Part shown: positions 51,697 through 60,415 of the stretch, piece by piece
Numbering within the stretch: the stretch's first letter is position 1
Layout of the letters: the number at the start of each line of letters is the position of its first letter
Assembly: GCF_021728535.1 (NCBI RefSeq)
Contig: NZ_JAKKDU010000013.1
Coordinates: 1-64,000 of the forward strand
Direction: 5' to 3'
Length of the DNA: 64,000 bases
From: Wocania arenilitoris
GTDB lineage: Bacteria; Bacteroidota; Bacteroidia; Flavobacteriales; Flavobacteriaceae
Translations under genes and position numbers: made by a program
The notes under the pieces: generated by a model
What the model was told of the DNA's origin: nothing
What the model saw: the letters and a program-made list of their open reading frames with translations, nothing else
The model's database searches: none

Positions 51697-51722
51697 GTTA
51701 TTCCGCCGCAGGCAGGAATCCA
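51697..51722 (+). repeat. Left inverted repeat of a REP-like element
   Basis: This 26-base unit, containing CCGCAGGCAGGAATCCA, matches the reverse complement of 51982-52007 at 24 of 26 positions. It also has an internal ATTCC...GGAAT palindrome. It is GC-rich compared with its surroundings. Confidence 0.7.
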
Positions 51723-51769
51723 TTCGGATAACTAAAATATTTATGTAAAAAACAGGCTATTGAAAGGCT

Positions 51770-51956
51770 TTACAAAAAAACGGATTATATAAGTTTATGT
51801 ATTTTGAAGCCTATAAATTTACTTATGATACAAAAAGTGAATAGCACATGAAAAAGTGGAAACGTCAATGGAAAATAGACTTGATTGAAAGAGATAATTC
51901 TACATTGGAAAGATTTATCTAAAGATTGTCCTTATTTGATTAGAGAATTAATATAA
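51770..51956 (+). pseudogene. GIY-YIG nuclease family remnant (frameshift and stop)
   Basis: Only the C-terminal end of a UvrC-type/GIY-YIG single-domain protein can be traced. In one frame it reads KNGLYKFMYFEAY from about 51776, then an in-frame TAG at 51842-51844, then MKKWKRQWKIDLIERDN (51848-51898), which is the family's KxWxRxWKxxLIE ending. A one-base shift continues it as HWKDLSKDC (51903-51929) to a TAA at 51954. The N-terminal catalytic GIY...YIG part is missing. The gene is dead as read. It sits exactly between two inverted repeats. Confidence 0.75.
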
Positions 51957-51981
51957 AATTTGAATAATCTTAATTGTCTAG

Positions 51982-52007
51982 TGGATTCCTGCCTGCGGAG
52001 GAATGAC
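51982..52007 (-). repeat. Right inverted repeat of a REP-like element
   Basis: Contains GGATTCCTGCCTGCGGAGG (from 51983). It is the inverted partner of 51697-51722 (two mismatches). With it, it brackets about 260 bases holding the GIY-YIG remnant. Confidence 0.7.
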
Positions 52008-52060
52008 AAAAAATTTAGAAATGACAGTGTAAACTAAAAAAAATAAATAACACTTAGTAT

Positions 52061-52801
52061 CTAGTCGCGAATTTTCTTTTTCCTCAACTCGAAGTTTTGC
52101 CCTAAATAAACTTTGCGCACCATTTTGTCTGCCGCTAATTCTTCAGGGATTCCAGCTTTTAAAATACCGCCTTCAAACATTAAATAAGTTCTATCGGTAA
52201 TAGCTAAAGTTTCTTGTACATTATGGTCGGTAATTAAAATACCAATATTCTTTTTAGTAAGTTGTGCCACAATGCGCTGGATGTCTTCAACCGCAACAGG
52301 ATCTACACCTGCAAAAGGTTCATCTAATAAAATAAAACTTGGGTCGGTTGCTAATGCACGAGCAATTTCGGTACGTCTACGCTCTCCACCAGATAATAAA
52401 TCGCCACGGTTTTTACGAATATGACCTAAACCAAATTCTTCAATAAGTGATTCCATTTTATCGTGTTGTTGCTTTTTGCTCAGTTTGGTAAGTTGCAAAA
52501 CACTTAAAATATTGTCTTCTATACTCAGTTTTCTAAACACCGAAGCTTCTTGTGCTAAATAGCCAATACCGTTTTGAGCACGTTTGTACATGGGGTATTT
52601 GGTAATTTCAGTATTATCTAAAAAAATATGCCCGCCATTAGGTTTTATTAAACCCACAATCATATAAAAAGATGTTGTTTTACCGGCTCCGTTAGGACCA
52701 AGAAGCCCAACAATTTCTCCCTGATTTACTTCAAGAGAAACATCTTTTACAACTTTTCGCCCGCTATAGGACTTCATTAAATTTTCGGCTCTTAAAATCA
52801 T
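52061..52801 (-). CDS. lptB: Lipopolysaccharide export ABC ATPase LptB
   Basis: Drives extraction of lipopolysaccharide from the inner membrane by the LptFGC complex. The 246-aa ATPase has Walker [21 protein letters not shown] (residues about 33-52), the [16 protein letters not shown]-loop region, the [15 protein letters not shown] signature (about 138-152), Walker [21 protein letters not shown] and the switch His in [17 protein letters not shown] near the end is typical of LptB. Other lpt genes are not in the window. It is the last gene of a minus-strand block beginning at kdsD. Confidence 0.95.
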   Translation of the reverse strand: MILRAENLMKSYSGRKVVKDVSLEVNQGEIVGLLGPNGAGKTTSFYMIVGLIKPNGGHIFLDNTEITKYPMYKRAQNGIGYLAQEASVFRKLSIEDNILSVLQLTKLSKKQQHDKMESLIEEFGLGHIRKNRGDLLSGGERRRTEIARALATDPSFILLDEPFAGVDPVAVEDIQRIVAQLTKKNIGILITDHNVQETLAITDRTYLMFEGGILKAGIPEELAADKMVRKVYLGQNFELRKKKIRD

Positions 52802-52874
52802 ATCTTAAATACTGAACGCTAAAAATAGTAAAATCATATAGACTAATTTAGCTTGGGTTAAATTTATGTTTTAT

Positions 52875-53222
52875 TTAACGCTGCTGTTCTAAAGCTTCCC
52901 AAAACTCGTAAGCACGGCGTAAATGCGGAATAACAATAGTACCGCCAATTAAATTAGCAATACTTAAGGTTTCAATAACCTGCTCTTTTGGGATGCCTTC
53001 TTTATAGCAAGTTTCAAGATGATATTTTACACAATCGTCGCATCTTAAAACCATTGATGCCACTAAACCTAAAAGCTCTTTTGTTTTAACATCTAAAGCG
53101 CCTTCCGCGAAAGCGTTGGTGTCTAAATTAAAAATACGTTTAATTACTTTATTATTATCGGCAAGAATTTTATCGTTCATTCTTTCCCGATACTCATTAA
53201 ATTCGGTAACGATATCAGACAT
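52875..53222 (-). CDS. Carboxymuconolactone decarboxylase (AhpD-like) family protein
   Basis: A 115-aa protein from the ATG at 53222 (MSDIVTEFNEYRERMNDKIL). The CMD fold is seen as an all-helical protein with the redox-type motif LRCDDCVKYHLETCYKEG (about 68-85, CxxC-x3-H), which in AhpD relays electrons or protons. Upstream helix EGALDVKTKELLGLVASM and downstream EQVIETLSIANLIGGTIVIP fit the family. Function in this family is diverse; peroxidase-type activity is possible but unproven. It overlaps the end of tatC by eight bases. A longer frame from 53258 is rejected because of this overlap and the poor N-terminus. Confidence 0.88.
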   Translation of the reverse strand: MSDIVTEFNEYRERMNDKILADNNKVIKRIFNLDTNAFAEGALDVKTKELLGLVASMVLRCDDCVKYHLETCYKEGIPKEQVIETLSIANLIGGTIVIPHLRRAYEFWEALEQQR

Positions 53223-54042
53223 TTTTTTTCTCTTTTCTTTTTTGATTTCGTATAACAATTTTAGAAATATAAATGCTTACTTGATACAATATTATAATTG
53301 GAATAGCTACAATAACTTGACTTGCAACATCTGGAGGCGTTATAACTGCAGCTAATATGAGTACGCCAACTAAAGCAAATTTTCTGTATTTACGTAAAAT
53401 TTCGGGTGTTACTAAACCAATTTTTGTTAAAAAATAGATAACTATTGGTAATTCGAAAATTAAGCCAGAAGCTAAAACAGAAGCTCTTATTAGCCCTATA
53501 TATGAATTTAAATCGAAATCGTTATGAACTTTTTCTGCAACGGAATAAGTGCCTAAAAAGTTAATAGATAAAGGGCAAATAATATAATATCCAAAAAGTA
53601 CACCTATAAAAAATAAAAGTGATGAAATGATAATGAAACCTCTTGAATGTTTTCGTTCGTTTGAATGGAGACCTGGACTAATAAATTTCCACAGTTGATA
53701 AATTACATAGGGAAAAGCTATAATAAACCCGAAAGTTATGGATGTCCAAATGTGTGCTGAAAATTGTCCAGCCATGGTTCTGCTTTGAACTTCAAAATTG
53801 AATTCTGTGTCACAAAAACTATCAAATCCCAACATTTGAGAAGCTTTACATAAAGTTTCGTAAGTTAAAAAGTCTGATTTTGATGGTCCAAAAATTAGTG
53901 TGCCAAAAACGAAATCTTTTAATATAAATGCTACTGTAGCAGCTACCATAATAGCTACAACAGACCTAATTAAATGCCAACGTAATTCTTCAAGATGATC
54001 TAAAAAAGACATCTCATTAACGTTTTTCTTTTTCTTTGCCAT
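53215..54042 (-). CDS. tatC: Sec-independent (twin-arginine) translocase subunit TatC
   Basis: Binds twin-arginine signal peptides and, with TatA-type proteins, exports folded proteins. The 275-aa protein starts MAKKKKNVNEMSFLDHLEEL; the MSFLDHLEELRWHLIRS motif (about 11-27) is the TatC amino-terminal signature. Six helices follow, with the FITFGFIIAFPYVIYQLWKF region giving the conserved F/Y-P and the Gln-x-x-x-F pattern. VITPPDVASQVIVAIPIIIL is the sixth-helix signature. The two parts overlap neighbours by one base (kdsD) and eight bases (CMD gene). No TatA/TatB gene lies beside it. Confidence 0.96.
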   Translation of the reverse strand: MAKKKKNVNEMSFLDHLEELRWHLIRSVVAIMVAATVAFILKDFVFGTLIFGPSKSDFLTYETLCKASQMLGFDSFCDTEFNFEVQSRTMAGQFSAHIWTSITFGFIIAFPYVIYQLWKFISPGLHSNERKHSRGFIIISSLLFFIGVLFGYYIICPLSINFLGTYSVAEKVHNDFDLNSYIGLIRASVLASGLIFELPIVIYFLTKIGLVTPEILRKYRKFALVGVLILAAVITPPDVASQVIVAIPIIILYQVSIYISKIVIRNQKRKEKKNV

Positions 54043-55007
54043 TATAAAATACCTTCTTTAATTAAATCGTGTAAATGTACAACGCCTGCATAATTGCCTT
54101 TTTCTATAACTAATAATTGCGAAATATCATTATTTTCCATAATTTCTAAAGCGTCAACAGCCATAGCATCTGCGTTTATATGCTTTGGATTAGCACTCAT
54201 AATGTCTTTTGCTGTTAAGTTAGAAAAATCATCAACTTTGGTTAGCATTCTACGTAAATCTCCATCTGTTATTATGCCAACAATTTTTTCATTTTCAACC
54301 ACAGCAGTTACACCAAGCATTTTTTTTGTAATTTCAATAATAATGTTTTTAATGCTAGTGTCTAGATGTACTTTAGGTTTTTCATTAACAGAAGAAATAT
54401 CATGAACTCTCAAATACAATTTTTTTCCTAAAGCTCCGCCAGGGTGGTATTTAGCAAAATCTTTACTCGAAAAACCTCGTAATTCTAACAAGCAAATCGC
54501 GAGCGCATCACCAACAACTAATTGAGCTGTTGTACTTGTGGTTGGCGCTAAGTTATTTGGGCACGCTTCCTGCTCTACAAAAGCATTTAATATATAATCG
54601 GCTTGCTGCCCTAAAAACGAATCTTTATTACCTGTAATAGCTATCATTTTATTTTTTGCACTCTTTATTAAAGGCACTAATACTTTTATTTCTGGAGTGT
54701 TTCCACTTTTAGAAATACAAACTACAACATCATCTTCAAGAATTAACCCTAAGTCACCATGAATAGCATCAGCAGCGTGCATAAAAACTGCTGGTGTTCC
54801 TGTGGAGTTTAAGGTTGCGACAATCTTATTTGCTATAATAGCACTTTTACCAATTCCTGTTATAATTACGCGTCCTTTGGAGTTGTATATAAGATTTACA
54901 GCATGAGCAAAATCATTAGTTACAAGGTTAGCTAAATTAGAAATGGCTTTACTTTCCATTTCGATGGTATGTTTAGCTTTATTAATAATAGAAATTTCGT
55001 CTTTCAA
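54042..55007 (-). CDS. kdsD: Arabinose-5-phosphate isomerase, KpsF/GutQ family
   Basis: Converts ribulose 5-phosphate to arabinose 5-phosphate, the first step to KDO. Residues about 1-200 are the SIS domain with VIITGIGKSAIIANKIVATL (about 47-66) and the HAADAIHGDLGLI loop, then VCISKSGNTPEI and KYHPGGALGKKL. Two CBS domains fill about 210-321 (GVTAVVENEKIVGIITDGDLRRM, and SQLLVIEKGNYAGVVHLHDL). KDO would supply lipid A and possibly capsule. No ATG; the TTG at 55007 gives MKDEISIINKAKHTIEME. Divergent from recQ, as commonly seen in this group. Confidence 0.94.
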   Translation of the reverse strand: MKDEISIINKAKHTIEMESKAISNLANLVTNDFAHAVNLIYNSKGRVIITGIGKSAIIANKIVATLNSTGTPAVFMHAADAIHGDLGLILEDDVVVCISKSGNTPEIKVLVPLIKSAKNKMIAITGNKDSFLGQQADYILNAFVEQEACPNNLAPTTSTTAQLVVGDALAICLLELRGFSSKDFAKYHPGGALGKKLYLRVHDISSVNEKPKVHLDTSIKNIIIEITKKMLGVTAVVENEKIVGIITDGDLRRMLTKVDDFSNLTAKDIMSANPKHINADAMAVDALEIMENNDISQLLVIEKGNYAGVVHLHDLIKEGIL

Positions 55008-55026
55008 AATTTATTATTTTTTTTTG

Positions 55027-55055
55027 TTGATGCTTTAAAGATTTTGTTATCTTTA
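55027..55055 (+). promoter_or_regulatory. Candidate recQ promoter overlapping an inverted repeat
   Basis: TTG at 55027-55029 and TATCTTTA at 55048-55055, 18 bases apart, resemble the Bacteroidota TTG/TAnnTTTG promoter (last base A for G). TTAAAGAT at 55035-55042 and ATCTTTAA at 55049-55056 form an inverted repeat overlapping it, so an operator is possible. The recQ leader would be about 150 bases. Confidence 0.4.
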
Positions 55056-55210
55056 AGTGTTAATCAGTATTGAATTTATTGTAAATTCGTATTGCGATAC
55101 AAAACTAACGAAAAAAACATGAGGGTTCTCTAAAAACACCGCTAAATTAATGAATACTATAAACTTTAGGTGGTGTATTTTAGTTGTAAAATTAATTTTT
55201 CATTATATCA

Positions 55211-57415
55211 ATGCTAACAGCAAAAAGTAACATTCATTCTGCACTAAAAAAGTATTTTGGGTTTAATAAATTCAAAGGATTACAAGAAGATGTAGTAAAA
55301 AGTATTTTATCAAGAAAGCATACTTTTGTAATAATGCCAACAGGTGGCGGAAAATCACTATGTTATCAATTACCAGCATTAATGCAAGAAGGAACAGCCA
55401 TAGTTGTTTCTCCATTAATAGCTTTAATGAAAAATCAGGTTGATGCTATTAGAGGAGTTTCTCAAGAAGAAGGTGTTGCACATGTACTTAATTCTTCATT
55501 AAATAAAACAGAAGTAAAACGTGTAAAAGAAGACATTGTTAATGGCATTACTAAGTTGCTTTATGTAGCCCCAGAATCCTTAACCAAGGAAGAGAATGTC
55601 GATTTTTTACGTACTGTAAAAGTGTCTTTTATGGCGATAGACGAAGCCCATTGTATAAGTGAATGGGGACACGATTTTAGACCCGAGTATAGAAATTTAA
55701 GACACATTATTAAAAGAATTGGAGACGATATTCCTATTATAGGGTTAACAGCTACCGCAACACCAAAAGTGCAAGAAGATATTATAAAAAACTTAGGAAT
55801 TACTGGTGCTACAACCTTTAAAGCATCATTTAACCGACCTAATTTGTATTATGAAGTTAGACCTAAAACCAAAAATGTTGATGTAGACATTATAAGATTT
55901 ATAAAACAAAACGAAGGGAAATCAGGTATTGTTTATTGTTTAAGCAGAAAACGTGTTGAAGAATTAGCACAGGTACTACAAGTTAATGGAGTTAAAGCAG
56001 TACCATATCATGCGGGTTTAGATGCCAAAACCAGATCCAGTCATCAAGATAAATTCCTTATGGAAGATGTAGATGTGGTTGTAGCAACTATTGCCTTTGG
56101 AATGGGTATTGATAAGCCTGATGTGCGTTTTGTAATTCACCACGATATACCTAAAAGTATAGAAAGCTATTATCAAGAAACAGGTCGTGCAGGTAGAGAT
56201 GGAGGTGAAGGACATTGTTTGGCATATTATGCATATAAGGATATAGAAAAGTTAGAAAAATTTATGTCTGGAAAACCTGTTGCTGAGCAGGAAATAGGGC
56301 AAGCTTTGTTGCAAGAAGTCGTCGCTTTTGCCGAAACATCAATATCTCGTAGAAAATTTATTTTGCATTATTTTGGTGAAGAATTTGATAATGAAACTGG
56401 TGAAGGTGGTAGTATGGATGATAATGTCCGTAATCCAAAAAAACAAAAAGAGGCAAAAAACGACGTTAAATTACTTTTAGAAACCATTAAAAAAACCAAC
56501 GAAAAGTATAAATCTAAAGACTTAGTTAGTGTAATTATTGGTAAAGAAAATGCACTTATAAATTCTCATAGAACTAACGAACAAGACTTTTTTGGTAAAG
56601 GTAAAGAGCACGATAAAAAACATTGGATGGCACTATTAAGACAAGTGTTGGTTGCGGGGTATCTTAAAAAAGATATTGAAACTTATGGCGTTATAAAATT
56701 AACAGCTTATGGTAAAGATTTTATAGAAAACCCAATGTCTTTTATGATGACCGAGGACCATATTTTTGAAGGCGAGCAAGAAGATGGCACAATAATAACC
56801 GCAGAAAAAGGAGGTGGGGCAGTTGCCGATGATGTATTAATGGGTATGCTTAAAGATTTACGTAAAAAGAATGCAAAAAAGCTTGGGGTTCCGCCGTTCG
56901 TTATTTTTCAAGATCCATCTCTGGAAGATATGGCGTTAAAATACCCAATAACTATGTCTGAGCTTAGTAATGTTCATGGTGTTGGAGATGGAAAAGCTAA
57001 AAAATATGGTAAAGATTTTGTAGACCTTATTTCTAAATATGTAGAAGAAAATGATATTATTCGTCCAGACGATTTAGTGGTAAAATCTACAGGAAGTAAT
57101 TCAGCCAATAAACTATATATTATTCAAAATGTTGATAGAAAATTGCCTTTAGATGATATAGCTTCTTCTAAAAAAATGTCTATGGAAGACTTCATTAAAG
57201 AAATGGAAGTCATAGTATATTCTGGTACAAAACTTAATATAAATTATTGGATTGATGAGATTTTAGATGAAGATCAACAAGAAGAGATTCACGAATATTT
57301 TATGGAGTCTGAGTCTGATAGTATTGATGATGCCATTGAAGAATTTGATGGTGATTATGACGATGAAGAATTACGACTATACCGTATTAAATTTATAAGC
57401 GAAGTGGCTAACTAA
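55211..57415 (+). CDS. recQ: ATP-dependent DNA helicase RecQ
   Basis: 3'-5' DNA helicase of recombination and repair. The 734-aa protein has motif 0/I FKGLQEDVVK then FVIMPTGGGKSLCYQLPAL (about 39-57), motif II FMAIDEAHCISEWGHDFRPE (about 141-160), motif III GLTATATPK, motif IV IVYCLSRK, motif V TIAFGMGIDKPDVRFVIHHD and motif VI ESYYQETGRAGRDGGEG. An RQC-type region and an HRDC domain follow (GVPPFVIFQDPSLEDMALKY, about 560-580). The usual four-Cys zinc cluster is not seen: the region after motif VI reads HYFGEEFDNETGEGGSMDDN without cysteines. An acidic C-terminal tail completes it. ATG at 55211. Confidence 0.96.
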   Translation: MLTAKSNIHSALKKYFGFNKFKGLQEDVVKSILSRKHTFVIMPTGGGKSLCYQLPALMQEGTAIVVSPLIALMKNQVDAIRGVSQEEGVAHVLNSSLNKTEVKRVKEDIVNGITKLLYVAPESLTKEENVDFLRTVKVSFMAIDEAHCISEWGHDFRPEYRNLRHIIKRIGDDIPIIGLTATATPKVQEDIIKNLGITGATTFKASFNRPNLYYEVRPKTKNVDVDIIRFIKQNEGKSGIVYCLSRKRVEELAQVLQVNGVKAVPYHAGLDAKTRSSHQDKFLMEDVDVVVATIAFGMGIDKPDVRFVIHHDIPKSIESYYQETGRAGRDGGEGHCLAYYAYKDIEKLEKFMSGKPVAEQEIGQALLQEVVAFAETSISRRKFILHYFGEEFDNETGEGGSMDDNVRNPKKQKEAKNDVKLLLETIKKTNEKYKSKDLVSVIIGKENALINSHRTNEQDFFGKGKEHDKKHWMALLRQVLVAGYLKKDIETYGVIKLTAYGKDFIENPMSFMMTEDHIFEGEQEDGTIITAEKGGGAVADDVLMGMLKDLRKKNAKKLGVPPFVIFQDPSLEDMALKYPITMSELSNVHGVGDGKAKKYGKDFVDLISKYVEENDIIRPDDLVVKSTGSNSANKLYIIQNVDRKLPLDDIASSKKMSMEDFIKEMEVIVYSGTKLNINYWIDEILDEDQQEEIHEYFMESESDSIDDAIEEFDGDYDDEELRLYRIKFISEVAN

Positions 57416-57427
57416 CTAAAGTTAGTT
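57410..57427 (+). terminator. Palindrome at the recQ stop, possible transcript end
   Basis: AACTAACT at 57410-57417 and AGTTAGTT at 57420-57427 are exact complements overlapping the recQ stop codon. There is no U-run directly after, so it is a weak terminator candidate at best. Confidence 0.3.
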
Positions 57428-57469
57428 GGAGGTTAAGGGTTTAAAAGTAAGAAGTGGCTAATTTCTCTT

Positions 57470-59080
57470 TTATTTGATATAACCTTTATTCTTATAAATT
57501 TGAATATAGTAGTTGTTTAAACTATCGGAGTCCTTATATAGGTTTCTTAAATCGTTTAGTTTATCTTTAAGTTTGGTGGCTATTTCAGCATAGTTTTCAT
57601 CATTATAAACATTGTTCATTTCGTTTGGATCTTTTTTTCTATCATATAGCTCCCAAGCATCAACATCGTAATAATAGTGTATTAACTTGTAGTCTTTTGT
57701 TGCGATACCATAGTGTCGTTTAACTGCATGTTCTGCTGGGTATTCATAATAATGGTAATACACTGCATCCCTGTCCCAGACTTCTTTTTCTCCCTTTAAC
57801 AATGGCACCAAGCTTTTGCCCTGCATATCTTTTGGAGCTTCAATCCCCGCTATTTCTAAAAAGGTTTGGGCAAAATCTAGGTTTTGTACCATTTCATCTT
57901 CTGTAGTGCCAGGGGTAATTTTGTTTGGCCATTTAATAAGTAGGGGTGTTTTAAACGATTCATTATACATAAAGCGCTTATCGAACCAACCGTGCTCTCC
58001 TAGATAAAATCCTTGATCGGAAGTGTACACAACAACAGTATTATGGCTTAAATTTTTGTCATCTAAATAATTTAATAACCTGCCTACATTATCATCAACA
58101 GCAGCTATACAACCTAAGTAATCCTGCATATAGCGTTGGTATTTCCAAACCATTAAAGTGGAATCATTCATTGTAGGGTATTCCGCTTTAAAGGCATCAT
58201 TGATTGGGTTGTATATAGATTCCCAACTGTGTCTTTGAGTATCTGTCATACGATTAGTAGCGTTATTGCGTAGTCCGTTATAATCAATGTTTAATTCATC
58301 AATGGTTTTATCAGTTAACTTATTATCGTACCCTAAATGCATATGTTTTAAAATATTCATTTCGGCAGTTTTCGAGGCAGCTTCCCGTGTCTTGTAATCA
58401 TCAAATAAACTTGTTGGTATAGGAAATGATTTTGTTGTGTATGTTTTGTAATGTCTCTCAGCAGGGAGCCAATTTCTATGTGGGGCTTTGTGCAAATACA
58501 TTAATAGAAAGGGCTTTATGGTATCCCTGCGCTTTTCCATCCAATCTATGGTAAGGTCGGTGATGATATCGGTTACATAACCATTAATGATGGTATCTCC
58601 TTTTTGGGTTATAAATTTCGGGTTGTAATAATCACCTTGCTCAGGTAGAATTTTAAATTCATCGAATCCTATAGGATTATTACCAAAATGCAGTTTGCCA
58701 AACATGGCGGTTTGGTATCCTGCCTCTTTAAATAATTGGGGAAAGGTAACATTAGTGGTGTCAAAAGGAGATAAGTTATCTATTTTGCCATTTATATGAG
58801 AATGCTTTCCAGTAAGTATCACTGCTCTAGATGGTGCACAAATGGAATTGGTGACCGAAGCATTGGTGAACAATAGCCCCTCTTTTGCAATACGATCAAT
58901 GTTGGGAGTTTCTATGAGCGTATTGTTGTATGCACTAATGGCTTGGTAGGCGTGGTCGTCAGACATTATAAAAACAATGTTAGGCTTTTTTGAAACTTTA
59001 TTTTGTTTTGAAATGCAACTAAAATTAAAAAGCATTAATAACCCTATTAGTGCAGAAAGATATTTTGAAAATAAACACAT
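57470..59080 (-). CDS. Secreted lipoprotein sulfatase
   Basis: A 536-aa type I sulfatase likely acting on sulfated algal polysaccharide at the cell surface. From the ATG at 59080 it has a lipoprotein signal ending FNFSC (Cys22). The metal-binding DD is at 41-42 (VFIMSDDHAYQ), and the formylglycine motif is NSICAPSRAVILTGKH, with Cys81 in C-x-P-x-R and the GK following. GHYDxx-like TAMFGKLHFG and later VYTSDQGFYLGEHGWFDKRF complete the active site. Cys at the first position implies anaerobic-type or FGE-type maturation enzymes elsewhere. The upstream frame from 59212 is rejected because the signal sequence starts at 59080. It stands alone on the minus strand. Confidence 0.93.
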   Translation of the reverse strand: MCLFSKYLSALIGLLMLFNFSCISKQNKVSKKPNIVFIMSDDHAYQAISAYNNTLIETPNIDRIAKEGLLFTNASVTNSICAPSRAVILTGKHSHINGKIDNLSPFDTTNVTFPQLFKEAGYQTAMFGKLHFGNNPIGFDEFKILPEQGDYYNPKFITQKGDTIINGYVTDIITDLTIDWMEKRRDTIKPFLLMYLHKAPHRNWLPAERHYKTYTTKSFPIPTSLFDDYKTREAASKTAEMNILKHMHLGYDNKLTDKTIDELNIDYNGLRNNATNRMTDTQRHSWESIYNPINDAFKAEYPTMNDSTLMVWKYQRYMQDYLGCIAAVDDNVGRLLNYLDDKNLSHNTVVVYTSDQGFYLGEHGWFDKRFMYNESFKTPLLIKWPNKITPGTTEDEMVQNLDFAQTFLEIAGIEAPKDMQGKSLVPLLKGEKEVWDRDAVYYHYYEYPAEHAVKRHYGIATKDYKLIHYYYDVDAWELYDRKKDPNEMNNVYNDENYAEIATKLKDKLNDLRNLYKDSDSLNNYYIQIYKNKGYIK

Positions 59081-59196
59081 ATTATATAAATTGAAATATA
59101 AACTTGAGCAAATATATTCATATTTAATGAATTTTAATAGTTGATATGTTATTTTAATCTTTTTGATTATCATTTTTATAGGTATAATGCAATGGC

Positions 59197-59204
59197 TATC
59201 TTTG
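59197..59204 (+). promoter_or_regulatory. -7 box of the peptidylprolyl isomerase gene
   Basis: TATCTTTG matches the TAnnTTTG -7 consensus of Bacteroidota and is followed by a purine-rich start region, 25 bases before the ATG at 59229. A matching -33 TTG at the usual spacing is not seen. Confidence 0.5.
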
Positions 59205-59228
59205 CGGCTCATTTAAAAACAGAATGTA

Positions 59229-60161
59229 ATGCAAAACGGATTATACGCAAAATTCAATACAACAAAAGGAGAAATTCTAGTAGCTTTAGAATACAAAAAA
59301 ACTCCTGGAACAGTAGGTAACTTTGTGGCTTTAGCTGAAGGGAACTTAGAAAATTCGGTAAAATCTCAAGGAACGCCATATTATGATGGTTTAAAATTTC
59401 ATAGGGTAATTCCAGATTTTATGATTCAAGGAGGTTGCCCACAAGGATCTGGTTCTGGTAACCCAGGTTATCAGTTTGATGATGAGTTTCATCCCGATTT
59501 AAAGCACGATGGTCCAGGTGTTTTATCAATGGCAAATGCTGGTCCAGGAACAAACGGAAGCCAATTTTTTATAACTCATATAGAAACACCTTGGCTGGAT
59601 AATAATCATACTGTTTTTGGAAAAGTAGAACATGGTCAAGAAGTTGTTGATGCTATAACACAAGGTGATAAAATTGAAACTTTAGAAATTGTTAGAGTTG
59701 GAGCAGATGCAGAGGCTTACAATGCAGTTGAAGCTTTTAGAACTTTTGAAGGTTCAAGAGAAAAACGCCTAGCAGAAGCTAAGGCATTAGCTGATGCAGA
59801 ATTAGATAAAATTGCTGCCGGATTTAATAAAACCGATAGTGGTTTGCGTTACCAAATAATACAAGAAGGAAAAGGCATAAAGGCTGAAAAAGGTAAAACA
59901 GTGTCTGTTCATTACAAAGGTCAGTTGGTAGATGGGACAGTATTCGATTCATCATATAAACGTAATCAGCCATTAGAGTTTCCAGTAGGAATAGGACAGG
60001 TTATTCCTGGTTGGGACGAAGGTATTTGTTTATTAAATGTTGGAGATAAAGCACGCTTAGTAATACCAAGTGATTTAGGTTACGGAAGTAAAGGAGCAGG
60101 TGGTGTAATCCCACCAAATGCAACATTAATTTTTGATGTTGAGTTGATGGATGTTAAGTAG
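59229..60161 (+). CDS. Peptidylprolyl isomerase: cyclophilin-FKBP fusion
   Basis: A 310-aa cytoplasmic (no signal) prolyl isomerase with two unrelated folds. Residues 1-165 are a cyclophilin with [22 protein letters not shown] (about 58-79), [17 protein letters not shown] (about 101-117) and [13 protein letters not shown] helical linker with [15 protein letters not shown] follows. Residues about 200-310 are an FKBP domain with [20 protein letters not shown] and [20 protein letters not shown] (about 256-275) ending [16 protein letters not shown]. Having both fold types in one chain points to a chaperone for folding newly made proteins. Starts ATG at 59229. Confidence 0.93.
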   Translation: MQNGLYAKFNTTKGEILVALEYKKTPGTVGNFVALAEGNLENSVKSQGTPYYDGLKFHRVIPDFMIQGGCPQGSGSGNPGYQFDDEFHPDLKHDGPGVLSMANAGPGTNGSQFFITHIETPWLDNNHTVFGKVEHGQEVVDAITQGDKIETLEIVRVGADAEAYNAVEAFRTFEGSREKRLAEAKALADAELDKIAAGFNKTDSGLRYQIIQEGKGIKAEKGKTVSVHYKGQLVDGTVFDSSYKRNQPLEFPVGIGQVIPGWDEGICLLNVGDKARLVIPSDLGYGSKGAGGVIPPNATLIFDVELMDVK

Positions 60162-60301
60162 TATAATAAAGTACAAAAATAAAAGGTCGTATAAGAAGTA
60201 TTTTTTAGGCGATTTATGACACTTCAAATTATTTAACTAATATTTTTTAACCCCTTAACAAAATTGTTCAGTTAAGTAGTTTTTGTTTTTAATAAACTTT
60301 T

Positions 60302-60326
60302 ATTTTAGTATAATTTATTTCAGTGA
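60302..60326 (+). promoter_or_regulatory. Shared 25-bp element, copy upstream of azurin
   Basis: Identical over 25 bases to 61028-61052; both begin ATTTTAGTATAATTTATTTC (then AGTGA). This copy lies 90 bases before the azurin ATG. A TATATTTG (60359-60366) resembling a -7 box is found downstream of it. It may be a binding site for a common regulator. Confidence 0.5.
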
Positions 60327-60415
60327 TAAATACTAAACAATACAAAAGGTTATATGGTTATATTTGTACTGAAAATATTTACTTAGTAGAATAAACATAA
60401 ATTAAAACACTAAAA

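Larger units (their letters stand above)
51607..52060. other. Gene-poor stretch between the SPFH gene and lptB
   Basis: It holds the ATGATAT repeats near 51.6 kb, two long inverted repeats at 51697-51722 and 51982-52007, and a degraded GIY-YIG reading frame between them. No intact gene was found. Confidence 0.7.

Noticed and set aside
59081-59212. N-terminal extension of the sulfatase
   Set aside because: The extra 44 residues precede a good lipoprotein signal and reach to the promoter region of the divergent isomerase gene.
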